Positions 1-10,179 are shown, numbered from the stretch's first letter. The stretch is DNA of 64,000 bases from Azospirillum sp. TSO22-1 (GCF_003116015.1 NZ_LGQZ01000107.1:62001-126000); one strand, 5' to 3'. Numbers and translations are program-made. The notes: generated from the letters alone by a model not told the origin.

Positions 1-118
1 CCTGCGCACCGACGTGGTGCTGCTGGGGATCGTGCTGCTGGGGCTGTTCGGATACCTGCTCGACCTCGCCGTGGTCGGGCTCCGCAAACGGGTGGTGCCA
101 TGGATGGGTCGGGAGTGA
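1..118 (+). CDS. ABC transporter permease, C-terminal end only (sulfonate/nitrate/taurine type)
   Basis: The frame is open from base 2 and ends with TGA at 116-118, giving 38 residues. It contains one hydrophobic stretch (VLLGIVLLGLFGYLLD) followed by a basic tail ending in LRKRVVPWMGRE. That is the usual end of SsuC/TauC/NrtB-type inner-membrane permeases: a last transmembrane helix, then an arginine-rich cytoplasmic tail. The ATPase gene that follows overlaps it by 19 bp (or 4 bp with the alternative GTG start), so the two are translationally coupled partners. The rest of the gene lies left of the window. The substrate cannot be read from this fragment. Confidence 0.75.
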   Translation, partial: LRTDVVLLGIVLLGLFGYLLDLAVVGLRKRVVPWMGRE

Positions 119-912
119 TCGCGCCGCCGCGCGCAAAGATCCGCGTCGAGAGCGTCGTGAAGACCTACGCCGCCGACCGCGCCGCGGCGCGGACCACGGC
201 GCTGCAGGACGTGTCGCTGCACTTGGGCGAGGGGGAGCTGGTCTGCCTGCTCGGCCCCAGCGGCTGCGGCAAGTCCACCGTGCTGAACCTGATCGCCGGC
301 TTCGAGCGGCCGGAGTTCGGCGCGGTGACGGTGGACGGCCGGCCGGTGGAGCGCCCCGGCCCCGACCGCGCCGTGGTGTTCCAGCAGCCGCAGCTGTTCC
401 CCTGGCTGAGCGTGCTCGACAACGTCACCTTCGGCCCGCGCATGGCCGGCGTGCCGCCCGCCCGGTACCGGGAGGACGCCGAACGCTACCTGCGCCTGGT
501 CGGCCTCACCGGGTTCGAGCGGCACGCCCCCTACGAGCTGTCCGGCGGCATGCGCCAGCGCGTGGCGCTGGCCCGCGCCTGGATCGCCAACCCCGCCGTG
601 CTGCTGATGGACGAGCCGTTCGCCGCGCTCGACGCGCAGACGCGGCTGACCATGCAGGAGCTGCTGCTCGACCTGCGGCGCGCCACCGGCACCACCATCC
701 TGTTCGTCACCCACGACATCGACGAAGCGCTGTTCCTCGCCGACCGCGTGCTGGTGATGACCGCCCGCCCCGGCCGCATCAAGGCCGAGGTGGCGGTCCC
801 GCGCGCCGCCGTGCGCGACTTCGACAACCTGTTCGACGCCCCCGCGATGGCGCAGCGCCGCCACGACCTCATCGCCCTGGTGCGCGAGGAAGCGCGCAAG
901 GCCGCCCCCTGA
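100..912 (+). CDS. ABC transporter ATP-binding protein (SsuB/TauB/NrtD family)
   Basis: This 270-residue protein is the cytoplasmic ATPase of an importer for sulfonate-, taurine-, nitrate- or cyanate-like anions. It shows Walker A GPSGCGKST (about residues 52-60), a Q-loop in VVFQQPQLFPW, the signature LSGGMRQR, Walker B LLMDEP and the switch histidine in FVTHDIDEAL. The FxQ..LFPW motif is typical of the NitT/TauT subfamily. ATG at 100 gives a 19-bp overlap with the permease gene; a GTG at 115 in the same frame would give the common GTGA overlap and is equally possible. A PLP-enzyme gene follows 16 bp downstream, so the operon continues into 929-2404. Confidence 0.93.
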   Translation: MDGSGVIAPPRAKIRVESVVKTYAADRAAARTTALQDVSLHLGEGELVCLLGPSGCGKSTVLNLIAGFERPEFGAVTVDGRPVERPGPDRAVVFQQPQLFPWLSVLDNVTFGPRMAGVPPARYREDAERYLRLVGLTGFERHAPYELSGGMRQRVALARAWIANPAVLLMDEPFAALDAQTRLTMQELLLDLRRATGTTILFVTHDIDEALFLADRVLVMTARPGRIKAEVAVPRAAVRDFDNLFDAPAMAQRRHDLIALVREEARKAAP

Positions 913-928
913 CCCTTCCGGAGCCCCG

Positions 929-2404
929 ATGACCCAGCCGCGCTTCCGCCTGGACCTGTACCGTTACCTCGCCGCCCACGCCGCCGACATCGTCGAGGAC
1001 GCCGCCGCGCTCGGCCGTGACCTTGCGATCCCGGAGGAGTGGCGCGGCCGCTTCGGCATCTCGGCCAGCAACTCCTCGGCCCCCGGCACGCTGCGCCACG
1101 AGGTGCTGGAGGCCATCGCCGGCGGCGCCCGCGAGTACGGCCCGCTGGCCGCCGTCGGCGACGAGATCCGCCGCACCGTCAAGTCGGTGTACGGCGACGG
1201 GTACGACGCCGTGCTGGTCAACAGCGCCGAGGCCGGGCTGTGGGTCGCCTACGAGACGCTGATCGCCCCGTCGCAGGTCGGCCGCGGCGACGCGGCGCGC
1301 GCCAAGGCGGTGGTCCCCTACGAGCGGCACGTCGAGCACCACGGCAGCTACGGCCGGCCCATACCCGCCCTCTACAAGGATCTGTTCGCCGACCGCGGCG
1401 CCACCGCCGGCGAACTCGGCCTGCTCGGCCGGCGGCTGGAGAACCTGGACATCGTCTTCGTCCGGCTGCCCGGCGCCCGCTACGACCTGCACGGCATCAA
1501 GTCCTACCCCGCGCCGCTGCTGACCGGGGTGGACGCCGAGGCGGCCGGCGCCGCGCTGGCCCGCGCCGCCGAGATCCACGCGGCGGAGTTCGGCGGCGTG
1601 GTGACGCTGGCCTACGACACGCCGGGCTACGGCTACGGGACCAAGGACGCCGACGGCACGTCCGTGCTGCACCGCCGGGCCGGCGAGCTGGCGGCGCGCT
1701 TCGGCGTGCCCTACGTCGCCGACAACGCCTGGGGCACGCCGTTCCTCGGCACCGACATCCGGCGCATCGGCGCCGACGTGATGATGTTCAGCATGGACAA
1801 GGTGGCCGGCGGCCCGACCGCCGGGCTGGTGATCGGCCGCGAGGGGCCGATGGTCAACATCCGCCGCGCGCTCGGCGTGCATGGCGAGCGCTTCGGCACC
1901 GTCTCGGCGCACGGCAAGGGCTCGCACGTCGCCGTCGATCCGGGCAAGGAGGCCCTCTATGGCTCGCTGGCGGCGCTGCGCCTGCTGCGCGACGCGCCGG
2001 AGCGCATCCTCGCCCCCATCGACGCCATCCACGCCATCGTGCTCGACGAGTTCGAGCGGCACCGCGGCGCGCTGTGGGAAGGCATCCGCATCACCCGCTC
2101 GGTCAACGCCGGCGGCGTCGAGATCAACTACGAGGGCACCTGGGAGCACCGCCCCTGGGGCATCCCAATCTTCACGCACGAGGACCGCATCGCCGGCAGC
2201 AACCTGTTCAACAGGGCGCTGGCGCGGATCGGCGTCGTGCCGAACCTGTCGGACGACGCCAACATCCTGATCACCCCCGGCGCCGGCACACTGACCGAGG
2301 ACGGCCGGCTGCACGAGGCGCGCATGCGCCTCGCCGTGCGCGCGGTGTTCCGCACCCTCAAGCTCCTGCAGGGTTGGACGGAGCGGGCAGCCGGGCGGGA
2401 TTGA
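929..2404 (+). CDS. PLP-dependent enzyme of fold type I, SelA-like / aminotransferase-like, function unknown
   Basis: The protein has 491 residues and reads as a fold-type-I pyridoxal-phosphate enzyme. The segment FSMDKVAGGPTAGLVIG contains Lys291, the expected Schiff-base lysine, in a DK-x-x-GGP context also seen in SelA-type and cysteine-lyase-type enzymes. An Asp in VPYVADNAWG (about residue 265) would contact the PLP pyridine nitrogen. I do not recognise a named family, and the substrate is unknown. It lies 16 bp after the ABC ATPase, so it probably acts on the compound that transporter imports; with the sulfonate-type transporter, C-S or C-N bond cleavage is a reasonable but unproven guess. 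A ribosome-binding-like GGAG lies upstream of the ATG. Confidence 0.7.
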   Translation: MTQPRFRLDLYRYLAAHAADIVEDAAALGRDLAIPEEWRGRFGISASNSSAPGTLRHEVLEAIAGGAREYGPLAAVGDEIRRTVKSVYGDGYDAVLVNSAEAGLWVAYETLIAPSQVGRGDAARAKAVVPYERHVEHHGSYGRPIPALYKDLFADRGATAGELGLLGRRLENLDIVFVRLPGARYDLHGIKSYPAPLLTGVDAEAAGAALARAAEIHAAEFGGVVTLAYDTPGYGYGTKDADGTSVLHRRAGELAARFGVPYVADNAWGTPFLGTDIRRIGADVMMFSMDKVAGGPTAGLVIGREGPMVNIRRALGVHGERFGTVSAHGKGSHVAVDPGKEALYGSLAALRLLRDAPERILAPIDAIHAIVLDEFERHRGALWEGIRITRSVNAGGVEINYEGTWEHRPWGIPIFTHEDRIAGSNLFNRALARIGVVPNLSDDANILITPGAGTLTEDGRLHEARMRLAVRAVFRTLKLLQGWTERAAGRD

Positions 2405-2447
2405 CGGCGGGAGCCGGCCGCGCCAGAGACTTTTTGGGAGGGATTCC

Positions 2448-2570
2448 ATGATCACCGCCATCGTGCGGCAGCGCTGCGGCACCGATCCGGAGATCGGGCA
2501 CTTCGAGACCTTCGCAGTGACCGACAACCCTGGCGGCGCCGTGACCGTTCCCGCCGCGGGGCCGGCGTGA
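2448..2570 (+). CDS. small ORF, 40 residues, translationally coupled to the HAD phosphatase
   Basis: An ATG at 2448 follows a strong GGGAGGG ribosome-binding site. The frame encodes 40 residues (starting MITAIVRQRC, ending AAGPA) and stops with TGA at 2568-2570, overlapping the ATG of the next gene at 2570 (TGATG). The strong Shine-Dalgarno and exact stop/start overlap suggest real translation. No domain is recognisable. It could be a leader peptide that couples translation to the phosphatase, or the residue of a longer degraded gene. Confidence 0.4.
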   Translation: MITAIVRQRCGTDPEIGHFETFAVTDNPGGAVTVPAAGPA

Positions 2571-3364
2571 TGCGGCCGCTCGCCGAGGCGCCGGTGGAGC
2601 GGCTGCGCCGCGTGAGCCTCGTGCTGACCGACATGGACGACACGCTGACGCACCGCGGCCGGCTGTCGGCGGCCACCTACGCCGCGCTGGAGCGGCTGGA
2701 GGCGGCCGGGATCCCGGTGATCCCGGTCACGGCGGCGCCGGCGGGCTGGTGCGACCAGATGGCCCGCATGTGGCCGGTGGCCGGGGTGATCGGCGAGAAC
2801 GGCGGGCTGCATGTGCAAAGGCAGGGCGTCGGCGGCGCGGCGCACCGCTTCTGGCATGGCAACGGGCGGGCGGCCGTCCTGGCGCGCCTACGGGCGCTCG
2901 CCGATGAGGTGATCGCCGGGATCCCGGGCATCGCGCTGGCACCCGACCAGCCGTTCCGACTCACCGGCGTGGCCTTCGAGCGGCCCGCGGACCCGGTGCG
3001 GCGGGGATGGCTGCTGGACAGCCTGCGCGCCGCGGGGGCCGACGTGACGGTGAATTCGTTGTGGGTGCTCGCGTGGTCCGGCGGCTACGACAAGCTGTCG
3101 GCGTCCCGGCGCTTCTTGGCCGCGGCGCATGGCGTGGACATCGACGCCCGCCGCGAGGAGATCCTCTACGTCGGCGACTCCGCCAACGACGCGCCGATGT
3201 TCGCCTTCTTCCCGAACAGCGTCGGCGTCAGCACGGTGACCGAACACCTGGCCGACCTTCCGATGGCGCCGGCCTGGATCACCCGCGGGCCGGGCGGCCA
3301 GGGCTTCGTCGAGGCGGCCGACGCGGTGCTGGCCGCGCGCCTGCACACGGCGGAGCGCGTCTAG
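2567..3364 (+). CDS. HAD-IIB family hydrolase (Cof / sugar-phosphatase-like)
   Basis: The protein has 265 residues and shows the HAD motif I TDMDDTLT with its nucleophilic and acid/base aspartates near residues 22-25. It then has a threonine/serine motif II region in VIPVTAAP, GENGG typical of the IIB (Cof/sucrose-phosphatase) subclass, and motif IV YVGDSANDAPMF. Such enzymes hydrolyse phosphate from small sugars or metabolites in the cytoplasm. The start is GTG at 2567 or, more likely, ATG at 2570, just after the small ORF. Its stop TAG (3362-3364) overlaps the stop of the convergent molybdopterin gene on a shared CTAG. The substrate is not predictable. Confidence 0.8.
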   Translation: MMRPLAEAPVERLRRVSLVLTDMDDTLTHRGRLSAATYAALERLEAAGIPVIPVTAAPAGWCDQMARMWPVAGVIGENGGLHVQRQGVGGAAHRFWHGNGRAAVLARLRALADEVIAGIPGIALAPDQPFRLTGVAFERPADPVRRGWLLDSLRAAGADVTVNSLWVLAWSGGYDKLSASRRFLAAAHGVDIDARREEILYVGDSANDAPMFAFFPNSVGVSTVTEHLADLPMAPAWITRGPGGQGFVEAADAVLAARLHTAERV

Positions 3365-5415
3365 GAACCCAGCCGGCGGATCCGGACGCGGGTGTCGTGC
3401 ACCGCGGCGCCGCCGTTCGGTGGTACCGGGTCGGCGCCGGTCAGGCTGTTGATCCCGCGCCCGCCCTCGTGGGCGCCGTTCGGCCAGATGGATTCGGCGA
3501 TCACCACGCCGCGCCGCACGCCGTCGAACAGGCGGGCGTGCAGGATCACCGCGCCGCGCGGGTTGGCGGCCTCCACCCGGTCGCCCTCCGCCACGCCGAG
3601 CCCAGCCGCGTCGTCGGGGTGCAGCAGCAGTGATGGGCGCCCCTCCCGGCTTTGCGAGCCCGGCGTCTCGGTGAAGCTGCTGTTCAGGAAATTGCGTGCC
3701 GGCGCCGTGACCAGGCGGAAGGGATGCTCCGCGTCCGCCTCCTCGGTCACCGTCCAATGGTCGGGAAAGGCCGGCATCGCCGCCGACGGCCAGTCCGGCT
3801 TCAGGCGGAACCGCCCGTCCGGCCAGGCGAAGCCATCCAGGAAATGCGCCCTGGGGAACTCCGGCTGCACGTCGTGGAAGCGCGCCGCCTCCAACTCCGC
3901 CAGCGAGCCCCAGCCGGAGCGGTGCAGTGTCTCGTCGATGATCTCGCGCTCGGTCAGGTGGAAGCCCGGGTGATCGTCGGCGCCCAGCCGGGCGGCCAGC
4001 GCGCGCACCACCGCGTGGTTGGGGCGGCAGTCGCCGGGCGGCTCGACGGTCTTCGGGCCGAACAGGATGTGCTGGTTGCCGCCGGCCTGGTAGAGGTCGT
4101 CGTGCTCCAGGAACATGGTGGCCGGCAGCACGATGTCGGCCATGCGCGCCGTCTCGGTCAGGAACTGCTCGTGCACGCAGACGAACAGGTCGTCGCGGGC
4201 AAAGCCGCGGCGCACGCAGGTCTGGTCGGGGGCGATGGTCACCGGGTTGGTGTTCTGGATCAGCAGCGCCGTGACCGGCGGCCCGCCGCCCAGCGCGTCG
4301 GCATCGCCCTCCAGCACCGCGCCGATGCGCGACTGGTCGAGCGTGCGCACCGCCGGGTCGCGGCGGTCCAGCCCCTCGATCAGCGTCTTGTCCCAGTGGT
4401 AGATGGCGCCGTTGGTGTGGAAGGCACCGCCGCCCTCGTGCCGCCACGCCCCGCTGACCGCCGGAATGCACAGCGCCGCGTGCATGTTCACCGCCCCGTT
4501 GCGCGAGCGGGTGAAGCCGTAGCCGAGGCGGAAGAAGCTGCGTGGGGTGGTCCCGACCAGCCGGGCGAACGCCTCGATCTCCGCGGCGGCCAAGCCGGTG
4601 ATCGCCTCCGCCCACTCCGGCGTGCGGTCGGCCAAGTGCGCCTCCAGCCCCGCCGGATCGTCGGCGTGCGCGGCGAGGTAGGCGCGGTCGGCCAAGCCGT
4701 CCCGGAACAGCACGTGCATCACCGCGCAGGCCAGCGCGCCGTCGGTGCCCGGCCGGATCAGCAGCGGGATATCGGCCTGCTCCATGGTCGGGGTGCGGTA
4801 GACGTCAACGACCGCGATCTTCGCCCCGCGCTCCTTGCGGGCGCGCACCGCGTGGGTCATCACGTTGACCTGGGTGGACACCGGGTTGGTGCCCCAGATC
4901 ACCACGAGGTCGGAGACCGCCATCTCGCGCGGGTCGGCGCCGGACAGCCGCCCCGCCCCGGCCAGCCAGCCGGTCCAGGCAGGCGTGGTGCAGATGGTCC
5001 CGTGGAACCCGGAATAGCGCTTCACGTGGCGCAGCCGGTTGATGCCGTCGCGCTGCACGAGGCCCATGGTGCCGGCGTAATAGTACGGCCACACCGTCTC
5101 CGCCCCGATGCGCCGCTCCGCCTCCAGGAAGCGCTCGGCGACGAGGTCCAGCGCGTCGTCCCACGCGATCGGTGCGAATTGGCCGGAGCCCTTCGGCCCG
5201 GTGCGCCGCAGCGGCGTGGTCAGCCGGTCGGGGTGGTGGATGCGCTCGGCGTAGCGCGCCACCTTGGCGCAGATCACGCCGGCCGTGTAGCTGTTGCCGG
5301 CCGCCCCGCGCACCCGCCCGATGCGGGCGCCGTCCAGCACCTCGACCTCCAGCGCGCAGGTGGAGGGGCAGTCGTGCGGGCAGGCGGAGGCGTGCAGGCG
5401 GGACGCGGCGGGCAT
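3361..5415 (-). CDS. molybdopterin-dependent oxidoreductase (bis-MGD family)
   Basis: The protein has 684 residues from ATG at 5415. Near the N-terminus Cys12, Cys16, Cys20 and Cys49 (C-x3-C-x3-C-x28-C) would bind one [4Fe-4S] cluster, followed by the molybdopterin fold with VIWGTNPVSTQ and the C-terminal dinucleotide-binding domain near residues 560-680. This is the DMSO-reductase superfamily, a group of cytoplasmic or periplasmic enzymes that reduce or oxidise oxyanions, S-oxides and similar compounds. No Tat signal is visible, so it is probably cytoplasmic. It is divergent from the AprA-like operon, and a CAATTAGTTG palindrome lies between them, so both may answer to the same regulator. 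The exact substrate is unknown. An upstream in-frame extension would run past the intergenic operator and is less likely. Confidence 0.88.
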   Translation of the reverse strand: MPAASRLHASACPHDCPSTCALEVEVLDGARIGRVRGAAGNSYTAGVICAKVARYAERIHHPDRLTTPLRRTGPKGSGQFAPIAWDDALDLVAERFLEAERRIGAETVWPYYYAGTMGLVQRDGINRLRHVKRYSGFHGTICTTPAWTGWLAGAGRLSGADPREMAVSDLVVIWGTNPVSTQVNVMTHAVRARKERGAKIAVVDVYRTPTMEQADIPLLIRPGTDGALACAVMHVLFRDGLADRAYLAAHADDPAGLEAHLADRTPEWAEAITGLAAAEIEAFARLVGTTPRSFFRLGYGFTRSRNGAVNMHAALCIPAVSGAWRHEGGGAFHTNGAIYHWDKTLIEGLDRRDPAVRTLDQSRIGAVLEGDADALGGGPPVTALLIQNTNPVTIAPDQTCVRRGFARDDLFVCVHEQFLTETARMADIVLPATMFLEHDDLYQAGGNQHILFGPKTVEPPGDCRPNHAVVRALAARLGADDHPGFHLTEREIIDETLHRSGWGSLAELEAARFHDVQPEFPRAHFLDGFAWPDGRFRLKPDWPSAAMPAFPDHWTVTEEADAEHPFRLVTAPARNFLNSSFTETPGSQSREGRPSLLLHPDDAAGLGVAEGDRVEAANPRGAVILHARLFDGVRRGVVIAESIWPNGAHEGGRGINSLTGADPVPPNGGAAVHDTRVRIRRLGS

Positions 5416-5507
5416 GGGGTCGGGCGTCTCCGGATGGTGCGTCGCGCGGGCGGACGGTCCTCCCGTGCGACGCACGTTATCGCACAGACCCCACCCCGCG
5501 TGCCGCG

Positions 5508-5517
5508 CAATTAGTTG
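5508..5517. promoter_or_regulatory. CAATTARTTG operator copy 1
   Basis: The sequence CAATTAGTTG, within GCAATTAGTTGC, is a near-perfect palindrome 72 bp upstream of the AprA-like start at 5589 and about 93 bp from the divergent oxidoreductase start at 5415. Two further copies lie at 10180 and 15951, at similar distances from start codons. Assignment to the Crp/Fnr protein encoded at 15102-15836 is inference. Confidence 0.55.
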
Positions 5518-5588
5518 CTCGACCCTGTGCCGCCGCCGCCGCCATCGTTCCCCGCGTTCAAGGGCTCGCAGCACAGGAAAGCACAGGC

Positions 5589-7316
5589 ATGGAAACCCGC
5601 ACGCTCGACGTCGACGTCTTGGTGGTGGGCGGCGGCACCGCCGGCCCGCTGGCCGCCATCCGGGCCAAGGAGAAGGACCGGAACCTCCGCGTCCTGCTGC
5701 TGGACAAGGCGAACGTCAAGCGCGCCGGCGCCATCGCCGAGGGCATGGACAGCGTCAACAACGCCGTCATCCCCGGCCACGCCACGCCCGAGCAGTACGT
5801 GCGCGAGATCACCATCGCCAACGACGGCATCGTCAACCAGGCGACGATCCACGCCTACGCCAGCCGCAGCCACGACATGATCCGCAAGCTCGACGGCTGG
5901 GGCGTCAAGTTCGAGAAGGACGGGAACGGCGACTACGCCGTCAAGAAGGTCCACCACATGGGCGCCTACGTGCTGCCCATGCCCGAGGGCTACAACGTCA
6001 AGAAGGTCATCTACCGGCAGATCCGCAAGGTCGGCGTCGAGGTCAGCAACCGCCTGACCGCCACCCGCCTGCTGACCGGCGGCGGCGGGCGCATCGCCGG
6101 CGCGCTGGCGCTCGATTCCCGCAGCGGCGACTTCGTGGTGGTGCGCGCCCGCGCGGTCATCCTGTGCACCGGCGCCGCCGGGCGGCTGGGGCTGCCGGCG
6201 TCGGGCTACCTGTTCGGCACCTACGAGAACCCGACCAACGCCGGCGACGGCTACAGCATGGCCTACCACGCCGGCGCCGAGCTGTCGGGGCTGGAGTGCT
6301 TCCAGATCAACCCGCTGATCAAGGACTACAATGGCCCGGCCTGCGCCTACGTGACCGGCCCGTTCGGCGGCTACACGGTCAACGCCAAGGGTGAGCGCTT
6401 CATCAAGAGCGACTACTGGAGCGGCCAGATGATGCTGGAGTTCTGGCGCGAGCTGGAAAGCGGCAACGGCCCGGTGTTCCTCAAGCTCGACCACCTGGCG
6501 CCGGAGACGGTGACCCGCATCGAGAACATCCTGCACATCACCGAGCGCCCGACCCGCGGCCGCTTCCACGAGGGGCGCCACACCGACTACCGCAGCGACC
6601 TCGTCGAGATGCACATCTCGGAGATCGGCCTGTGCGGCGGCCACAGCGCGTCCGGCGTCTGGGTGGACGAGCACGCGCGCACCACGGTGCCCGGCCTCTA
6701 CGCCGCCGGCGACCTGTGCAACGTCGCGCACAACTACATGCTGGGCGCCATGGTCTTCGGCGAGATCGCCGGGGGGGACGCGGTCGACTTCCTCGACGGG
6801 CAGGCCCACGCCGCCATCGACCAGGACCAAGTGGAGGCCGAGCGCAAGCGCCTGTTCGCGCCCCTGGGCCGCGAGGAGGGATTCACCCCGGCGCAGGTGG
6901 AATACAAGCTGCGCCGCATGGTCAACGACTACCTCCAGCCGCCCAAGGTGACGGCGAAGATGGAGATCGGCCTGCGCCGCTTCGCCGAGATCCGCGAGGA
7001 TCTGGAGCGCATCAAGGCGACCTCTCCGCACGAGTTGATGCGCGCCATCGAGGTGCACGCCATCCTCGACTGCGCCGAGCTGGCGGCGCACGCCTCGCTG
7101 TACCGCACCGAGAGCCGCTGGGGCCTCTACCACCACTACCCGGAGCACCCCGAGCGGAACGACGCGGAGTGGTTCACCTTCGTCGAGGTGCGCAAGGGCG
7201 CGGACGGACGGCCGGTCTGCTTCAAGCGCCCGGTTCCCCCCTACCTGTTCCCGATCGACGAGCAGGACCGCGACGCCTACAACCGCCTGCGCATCGACGC
7301 GCCGGCCGCCGCCTGA
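5589..7316 (+). CDS. AprA-like / fumarate-reductase-type FAD flavoprotein
   Basis: The protein has 575 residues from ATG at 5589. An N-terminal Rossmann FAD motif VVGGGTAG (about residues 12-19) is followed by long fumarate-reductase/APS-reductase-type segments, and the conserved C-terminal FAD motif PGLYAAGDLCNVAHN is near residue 375. The fold covers fumarate reductase, L-aspartate oxidase and adenylylsulfate reductase alpha (AprA). Pairing with a two-cluster ferredoxin immediately downstream (7332) copies the AprA/AprB arrangement, so it likely exchanges electrons through that ferredoxin. No ATP sulfurylase is nearby, so I would not call it a true APS reductase. It heads a co-directional run of five redox genes. 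The substrate is unknown; an organosulfur compound is inferred from context. Confidence 0.82.
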   Translation: METRTLDVDVLVVGGGTAGPLAAIRAKEKDRNLRVLLLDKANVKRAGAIAEGMDSVNNAVIPGHATPEQYVREITIANDGIVNQATIHAYASRSHDMIRKLDGWGVKFEKDGNGDYAVKKVHHMGAYVLPMPEGYNVKKVIYRQIRKVGVEVSNRLTATRLLTGGGGRIAGALALDSRSGDFVVVRARAVILCTGAAGRLGLPASGYLFGTYENPTNAGDGYSMAYHAGAELSGLECFQINPLIKDYNGPACAYVTGPFGGYTVNAKGERFIKSDYWSGQMMLEFWRELESGNGPVFLKLDHLAPETVTRIENILHITERPTRGRFHEGRHTDYRSDLVEMHISEIGLCGGHSASGVWVDEHARTTVPGLYAAGDLCNVAHNYMLGAMVFGEIAGGDAVDFLDGQAHAAIDQDQVEAERKRLFAPLGREEGFTPAQVEYKLRRMVNDYLQPPKVTAKMEIGLRRFAEIREDLERIKATSPHELMRAIEVHAILDCAELAAHASLYRTESRWGLYHHYPEHPERNDAEWFTFVEVRKGADGRPVCFKRPVPPYLFPIDEQDRDAYNRLRIDAPAAA

Positions 7317-7331
7317 CCGGAGACGCGCCCC

Positions 7332-7568
7332 ATGCCCGCCACCATCCGCGAAGTCCCCAACCCCTCCGTCCGCATCGACCACGGCAAGTGCATCGCCGAC
7401 AAGGGCTGCCGCTCCTGCATCGATTCCTGCCCGCTCGACATCCTCGCCTTCGACGAGGGCGACGGGAAGGTCAAGATGGCCTACGACGAGTGCTGGTACT
7501 GCCTGCCGTGCGAGCACGACTGCCCGACCAAGGCGGTGACGGTCTCCATCCCCTACCTGCTGCGCTGA
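7332..7568 (+). CDS. AprB-like 2x[4Fe-4S] ferredoxin
   Basis: This 78-residue cytoplasmic protein has cysteines at 20, 26, 29 and 33 (C-x5-C-x2-C-x3-CP) and at 54, 57, 60 and 64 (C-x2-C-x2-C-x3-CP), enough for two [4Fe-4S] clusters. The longer spacing in the first motif (CIADKGCRSCIDSCP) matches the electron-transfer subunit of APS reductase and related ferredoxins. It starts 15 bp after the flavoprotein gene and probably forms a complex with it. It lacks the C-terminal tail that canonical AprB wraps around AprA, so the complex may be looser. Confidence 0.85.
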   Translation: MPATIREVPNPSVRIDHGKCIADKGCRSCIDSCPLDILAFDEGDGKVKMAYDECWYCLPCEHDCPTKAVTVSIPYLLR

Positions 7569-7575
7569 GCCGGCG

Positions 7576-8525
7576 ATGAGCGCCGTAGCCGATCCCGAAC
7601 TGGACGCCCTGACCCGCGCGCTGGCCGACCCCGATCCGGCGGTCCGCCGCCTCGGCGTCCTGCGGGCCGCCGACCTCGCCGACGACGCCCCCGCGCCGTT
7701 CGTCGCCGCCACCCGCGACGCCGACGCCGGCGTCCGGCTGGAGGCCGCGCGCGCCCTGGAGGGTGTCGCCGACGGTGCGGCCGTGGACGCGCTGGCCGAC
7801 CGCCTGGACGACGCCGACGGCGAGGTCCGCCGGGCCGCCGCGGAGTCGCTGGCGGAGATCCTCGACGAGGCCGCCGGGCCGCCGCTGCTGCGCCGGGTGA
7901 CCGCGGCGCCGACGCCCTTCGCGCGCGCCGCCCTGCTCGCTGCGCTGCGCAAGCTCCGCGTGCCCGGCGCGCTGGCCCCGGCGCTGGCGGCGCTGGACGA
8001 CGCCGACCCCGCGGTGCGGCGCGAGGCGGTGGGCGTGCTCGCCTACCTGCGCGCACCCGAGGCGGTGGAGCCGCTGGCCGGCCGGCTGGCCGCCGACCCC
8101 GACGCGGAGGTGCGCCGCACCGCCGCCGGCGGTCTCGGCTACGCCGACAACGGTCGCGCCACGGCGGCGCTGGTCGCGGCGCTGCACGACGCCGACTGGC
8201 AGGTCCGCGAGGCGGCGGCGGTGACCCTGGGCAAGCTGGCGCCGCCCGCGGCGATGGCCGGCCTCGTCGCCGCGGTCGCGGATTCCAACTGGCAGGTCGC
8301 GGTAAAGGCCGCCACGGCGTTGGGCCGCCTCGCCGAGGCCGCCGCGGTGCCGGCCCTGGTCGGCGCGCTGACGCACCCGGTGCCGAACCTGCGCAAGGAG
8401 GCGGCGGCGGCGCTCGGCACCATCGGCGCGCCCGACGCCGCGCCGGCCCTGGGCAAGGCCGCGGCGGACGACCTGGACGTCGAGGTCCGCAAGGCCGCCG
8501 GCCGCGCGCTGGAGCGCCTGCGGCG

Positions 8526-8529
<4 letters not shown>
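7576..8529 (+). CDS. HEAT-repeat protein
   Basis: The protein has 317 residues built almost entirely of roughly 31-residue alpha-helical HEAT (PBS-lyase-type) repeats. About nine repeats are visible, each with a core like DAD..VR..AA..LG or DPAVRREA. The composition is very rich in Ala, Asp, Leu and Arg. Such proteins act as scaffolds or as lyase-like subunits; no catalytic residues can be assigned. It begins 7 bp after the ferredoxin stop and overlaps the next gene by 4 bp (ATGA), so it belongs to the redox operon and may assemble or regulate the flavoprotein/ferredoxin complex. Confidence 0.85.
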
Positions 8530-10029
<1,500 letters not shown>

Positions 10030-10031
10030 AA

Positions 10032-10158
10032 CCCCTCTCCCGCCCCGGGAGAGGGAGGGGCCCGCGAAGCGGGAGGGTGAGGGTAAATCCAAGGATTCTC
10101 GCACTGCCCCTCACCCGGCCGCTCCGCGGCCACCCTCTCCCGGGGCGGGAGAGGGTTT
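10032..10158. repeat. nested inverted repeats (CCCTCTCCC family) with terminator-like right hairpin
   Basis: Two hairpins, CCCTCTCCC/GGGAGAGGG at 10033-10055 and again at 10133-10155, lie on either side of GC-rich arms that are themselves complementary (GCGGGAGGGTGAGGG against CCCCTCACCC). This gives a large cruciform-capable structure. The right hairpin is followed by TTTATT, so it can also act as an intrinsic terminator for the redox operon. REP-like elements of this sequence type are common in high-GC alphaproteobacteria. Confidence 0.7.
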
Positions 10159-10179
10159 ATTCCCCAACACCCAAGTGGA

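Noticed and set aside
869-2857. Long open frames antisense to real genes (for example 869-2857 and 5511-7952 on the minus strand).
   Set aside because: They are low-complexity Arg/Gly/Ala-rich frames produced by high G+C codon use opposite clear genes and show no domain.
5589-7568. True dissimilatory APS reductase (aprAB).
   Set aside because: No ATP sulfurylase, QmoABC or DsrAB nearby, and the ferredoxin lacks the AprB C-terminal tail; only the architecture is similar.
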